Assembly (NCBI GenBank): GCA_026119855.1
Contig: JAOWBW010000190.1
Span: 1,018,662 to 1,082,661 of the forward strand
DNA length: 64,000 bases
Origin: Campanula takesimana
Lineage: Eukaryota > Streptophyta > Magnoliopsida > Asterales > Campanulaceae
Direction of reading: 5' to 3'
The notes below the pieces were generated by a model. The model ran no database searches. It saw only the letters and a list, made by a program, of their open reading frames with translations, and was not told the DNA's origin. Below, in pieces: positions 60,005 through 64,000 of the stretch (within the stretch, counting starts at the first letter, position 1; each line of letters opens with the position of its first letter). The translations under genes were made by a program, and so were the position numbers.

Positions 60005-61418
60005 GAAAAAGGGAAAAGGAGTTGGGTTTTGGGAGGGAGAAATGTATAGGATTGAAGAAGAGCGGATGGTTAGGGATTGTGGGAGTAGGGATGTAAACGA
60101 GCCGAGCCGAGCCGAGCTTTAGAGTTTTGGGCTTGAGCTCGTTTACAAATTATCGAGCTCGATCCTAATTTCCTTGTTCGAGCTCGAATCGAATCAAGTT
60201 TCGAGCGGAATAAATAGATAAAATCAAACACCCAAGAGCTCGGATCCGTGCATGTTGATTAAATTAAATACAAGACGAAAGAAACTAACCCTTGAAGATC
60301 GCATCCATGAACACGGACTTTAAGGTGCTAAAGGAAACACCCTCCATCGGTATCCACACGTTGAACGGATATCAAGAACACCTTCTTGATCTGGATTGCT
60401 AGACCCAAGGCTTGATGAAGAAACGATTTCTTTGTAGGAATTATCTTGCTTCATCGATTATTGTATTTTGACGATCATGAATCTCAAAGTAAATAATCAT
60501 ACCTCTTTATAATTTATTGTTTCTAAAACAATGGTTTGTGATTTCCAAAATCACCATTAGAGGATGTCAAACCCGGCTGTATCATATATAAGGGTTTGAC
60601 CTAATTCCGTTTGGGATCGGGATTCCTTTTCTGTTCAGAAAACTGAACAAACTGGTCTGTTACGGGCATAGCAGCCGTACGGCTCCTTTGGAGCCGTACT
60701 CCACCATTGTAGCCGTACGGTGGCCAGTCCAGAAATCCCCAATTTTAGCCTTTTTCAAATCCTCTCTATTGTGTGTGACCCAATATGATTATACTATGTT
60801 GGCAACGAGTCCGAACCCGTAAGTCATAAGCGGACTCTAGCAAACCATTATGACTACCCAATTAGTATAACTTTGAAAGCCCAAAGTAACCTTATAGAAC
60901 ATATCACAATCCCTTTGTCACATGATATCATATTGGACATAAGTCATGGTCCACGTCAACTTATGTTGTCCAATGCTTTCTCGATCTCGAGTAGATTGAT
61001 ATGAGCAAATAACATTGAACACTTCAATTCATTTAGGTACGGCCGTACACTATTATCAATCTCACTCATCGAGTGGCCAAGCAGATATCTCTCTTGAGAA
61101 AGGGACAAATTACATCTTGACTTATCATTTTTCCCTACAAGAATCTGATTATGCCAATCGTAGCCTTTATAACTTCCCGGTTAGGGGTAGCGTTTGAGTA
61201 CGTCAAACGTAATGTTCATTATGTGGAAGACTATGATAATCTCATGTCTAAGGATAAATTATATAACTATTTTGAGATTTAATTATGACATTTGACCATG
61301 ACATAAATCTCATAACGGGTCTATCCAGTACTTATTCTCCAACATGTACCCACAAGTTTAATCCGCATCCTATGCGCTATAATAATCATATGATTATCCA
61401 TTAAACTCATGCTAGCCC

Positions 61419-63525
61419 TGTCGCGACCCCGGACCCCGCGGGCCCGAGACCGCGATCTGGACGTCGACTCTAAAACCAAAACTAAGAAATACCAGAGTTA
61501 AAAATTTCATTTGATACCAAAAGGTGATGATCCAAAGTTTTACAAAACCAAGTTGATAAAAACCAATTACAACTATCATAAACTTCCACAAGTTTATGCC
61601 CAACAAAATACAAATATACAATTCTTAATGACGTCAATGTTTGGTACAACTATCCCAAAATGGTTACACATTTACATAATGTAAACCAACCTATAACCTT
61701 CCCCAAAAGAATGGATCCACACTCGACGTCCTCTTTCTCGTGATCAGCGAGACTAATCCTTAGCACCTGGGGGGGTAAGGAAAAACAAAGATAAAAGAAA
61801 AGGGGGTGAGATAAATCTCAATAAGTTACTAATGCAACTACATGACATGCTATGATGCACGAAGCGATAAGCAATAATAAATATCACATAGCACATAGCA
61901 TTTATCACATAACAGATAGCAGCGGAAATAAACACATAACAAAGGATATAGCCAAGGTTTTCCAAACCGGAACATCCAAATAAAGGATCGCTGCGCAGCT
62001 TCAATAATCAACAAATCATCATCTTCATAGTAGCATGAAAGCCGAAGAGAAAACCCCGGTACCGGAACCAATAATCAAATGAAGTGTCACAAGGGACGGG
62101 AGACATGCCACAAAGTCATGCTCCAAGTAAAGCTAAAATGCACACAAAGGAGCTAGCTCTTCTCACATCCAAGGCCAATCTGGAGGAGGGTAATAATGGG
62201 GCAAAACAATGGTCAACATCACAATGGACTTGGCCGTGCCATCATAATGTTTCGCATCGCCCAAACACACACAAAATACCAGCTGGACTTTCACGTAAAG
62301 GCTAAGTAATAAAATACTAGCACGATAAACAACAAAGGATTCCAAAGTAGGGAATCATGCCAAATAATCACCAAGAAGATGAAATGAACCAACAATACAC
62401 AATAAGGGTGCTCCAAAATCCCAATTAACAATTAATGAATTTCAAACACAAACTTGATCACAAAGGACCCAATTCTATCACTAAAGTGTACTACAATGTT
62501 CACTAAGATCAACTAGAAAGACACCCAAGATTTGGATCAAAACGCATTCTTCAATCACACAAACAAACAAAATGAAAACTTTCAGAGGACTGTGCGGCCG
62601 CCCAAAAGGGACTGTGCGGTCGCCCAAAATCCTTCAAAACAAGAACAAAAGCTTTCAGATAGATGCGCGGTCGCCCAGACATTTTTGGGCGGTCGCACAA
62701 AGCTCTGGCCTGCCGGAAATCGGGAAGAACAACTGGGTTCTTCCAAGTTTTAACCCAAATCACATTCAACCAAAATTTCAACCTTCTAACTAGCATACTA
62801 ATGTACCAACACAACTAATAAGTCTAAAAAGACTCCTACAACAACATTTAACAACCAAAATCACGAATCAAACCCAACATTCAAGATTTCACCATTTTTA
62901 ACCCAAAATCCAAATAAATTCCAAACAAATTCAAAACTCAACCCAACTTCAAATATAACACACCAAACATCATATAAACATGATATGAACATTTTAGCAT
63001 AAAAATGGGGGAAAAGTAACTTACTTGATAAATCTCAAAGTTGACGGAATTCAATTCTTTTTGATTCTACGCGATCCTAACGACGATCTAAACAATGTTT
63101 ACGTTTTAAGAAATGAGAGATTATGAGAGGAAGATGAAGAAAATTAAGAGAGAAGGAAAAGGAAGAGAAAACTTACCAATGCTAGAGAGAGAGAGAGAGT
63201 TGCTGGGAGAGGAGAATGGGGGTGGAGTGTATGAGGGAGAAGGGGAGGAGTAGGGAGGGAGTAGGGAAATAATTTAAAAGATTTACACTTAGGCCCCCTC
63301 CACTACACTACACACAAACACTACACTCCCTACTAACAATTAAGACTCAACATTTCTACACTAACCCAAATGACCCAAACAAAATGCTAGGCATAATTAT
63401 TATAACACATAAATTACACACATAAATATTAAATAAATAATCATTTAAATAAATAATTAAGCAAATAAATAAATAATAATTATTTAATTACTAATAAAAT
63501 AGAGCCTAGATTTCGGGTCATGACA
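61419..63525 (-). repeat. Solo LTR, gypsy-like, inserted in a tandem unit
   Basis: 2107 bp with ends TGTCGCGACC...GGTCATGACA and 5-bp target duplications AGCCC at 61414-61418 and 63526-63530. On the minus strand it begins TGTCATGACCCG, a common start of Ty3/gypsy chromovirus LTRs, hence the strand. It holds four GCGGYCGC words at 62594, 62616, 62667 and 62689. No coding sequence. Confidence 0.85.
62594..62696. repeat. Four GCGGYCGC words at 22-51-22 bp spacing
   Basis: GCGGCCGC at 62594 and GCGGTCGC at 62616, 62667 and 62689, i.e. steps of 22, 51 and 22 bp, identical to the copia and Athila-type LTR arrays. No obvious TATA box lies near this one. Confidence 0.85.
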
Positions 63526-64000
63526 AGCCCTTCATTAGTGCTAGGGACAATGATCATTATAATAAACATGTAAAAGATATAATAATCGGGTTTGTTATCT
63601 CTTATAACAATGAAGCTATGATATAACGCATAGGCCTTTCTCAAGGGCCTAGGGAATAATATCCAACAGAACTTAGGATCTATCTGGAGTAAGAGGATTG
63701 GATGGAAGATAGAGAGAGAGAGTTGAAAAAGGAAAAGGAGTTGGGTTTTGGGAGGGAGAAATGTATAGGATTGAAGAAGAGCGGATGGTTAGGGATTGTG
63801 GGAGTAGGGATGTAAAAGAGCCGAGCCGAGCTTTGGAGTTTTGGGCTTGAGCTCGTTTACAAATTATCGAGTTCGATCCCATTTTCCTTGTTCGAGCTCG
63901 AATCGAATCAAGTTTCGAGCGGAATAAACAGATAAAATCAAACACCCAAGAGCTCGGATCCGTGCATGTTGATTAAATTAAATACAAGACGAAAGAAACT

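Larger units (their letters stand above)
53733..64000. repeat. Tandem array of ~1.6-kb LTR-plus-spacer units
   Basis: A complete LTR (53733-55116) is followed by repeated [spacer of about 250 bp + LTR lacking about 20 terminal bases] units. Spacers start (AACTTAGGATCTATCTGG) at 55118, 56719, 58321, 59939 and 63670; the steps are 1601, 1602 and 1618 bp, and the last step is about 1.62 kb once the nested LTR is removed. The spacer has a (GA)n run of varying length and an hAT-like terminus (TAGGGATGTAAACGAGCCGA). The array runs off the right end of the window. Short frames of about 60 codons repeat in every unit but begin at TTG and follow LTR decay, so they are not genes. Confidence 0.88.

Noticed and set aside
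54575..61197. A 60-codon frame repeated in every tandem unit
   Set aside because: It begins at TTG, not ATG, lies antisense inside an LTR and is shared only because the units are recent copies; no domain or codon signature.
62084..62814. Several 60-90 codon frames on both strands
   Set aside because: They lie inside a solo LTR with target duplications and resemble no protein.
53733..64000. Regular repeats resembling a CRISPR array
   Set aside because: Units are 1.6 kb LTR copies in a plant genome, not short direct repeats with unique spacers.

Overview
The window is nuclear DNA from a flowering plant, probably a eudicot; I could not narrow it further. Evidence is the plant-type MDR/ABCB gene structure, plant LTR-retrotransposon lineages (Tat-like and Athila-like Ty3/gypsy, Tork-like Ty1/copia), plant MULE and hAT relics and many Stowaway-type MITEs. 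The host genes are one apparently intact ABCB15-type transporter gene (23809-30099, +, 7 exons, predicted 1251 aa) and its inverted, tail-to-tail paralogue (41633-36043, -). The paralogue has the same exon layout but carries a microhomology-flanked deletion of about 256 bp that frameshifts its second nucleotide-binding domain. Nearly everything else is mobile DNA.

Layout. 1-12402: right part of a non-autonomous Tat-like gypsy element. It has gag, a pol with a deleted RT, two genes in antisense (a DUF7745-like ORF and a broken plant-mobile-domain gene), a hairpin-rich region and a 3' LTR. It is inserted in a Tork-like copia element whose 3' half (integrase to RNase H, LTR) is 12403-15478. 16371-20865: a young Athila-derived element with almost identical LTRs, a tRNA-Asp PBS, a CTTAT target duplication and only a gag stub. 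20889-23289: an hAT-like MITE, a 0.5-kb AT-rich inverted-repeat tract and three Stowaway-like MITEs, leading into the ABCB promoter. 30523-33873: broken hAT transposase gene and a Tourist-like MITE. 33874-36042: LTR-like remnant. 36043-41633: ABCB pseudogene. 42026-44713: broken MULE transposase gene. 45296-45784: MITE fragments and short hairpin repeats. 45803-55116: decayed minus-strand copia element holding a solo LTR. 55117-64000: a tandem array of about 1.6 kb units made from that copia LTR plus a 250-bp spacer, itself interrupted by another solo LTR (61419-63525).

The most striking pattern is non-coding. The LTRs of different families each carry a private GC-rich, often palindromic 8-12 bp word, usually 80-100 bp upstream of a TATA-like box. 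In three unrelated families the word occurs four times at exactly 22, 51 and 22 bp spacing; a fourth family keeps 22 and 49. The tandem copia family uses a 19-19 spacing, found also twice inside its internal region. The Tat-like element carries its word in the LTR and again next to the 5' end of each antisense gene. The same element contains hairpins whose stems differ by paired changes while the loop is kept. I know of no description of this spacing rule. No CRISPR array, rRNA or tRNA gene was seen.
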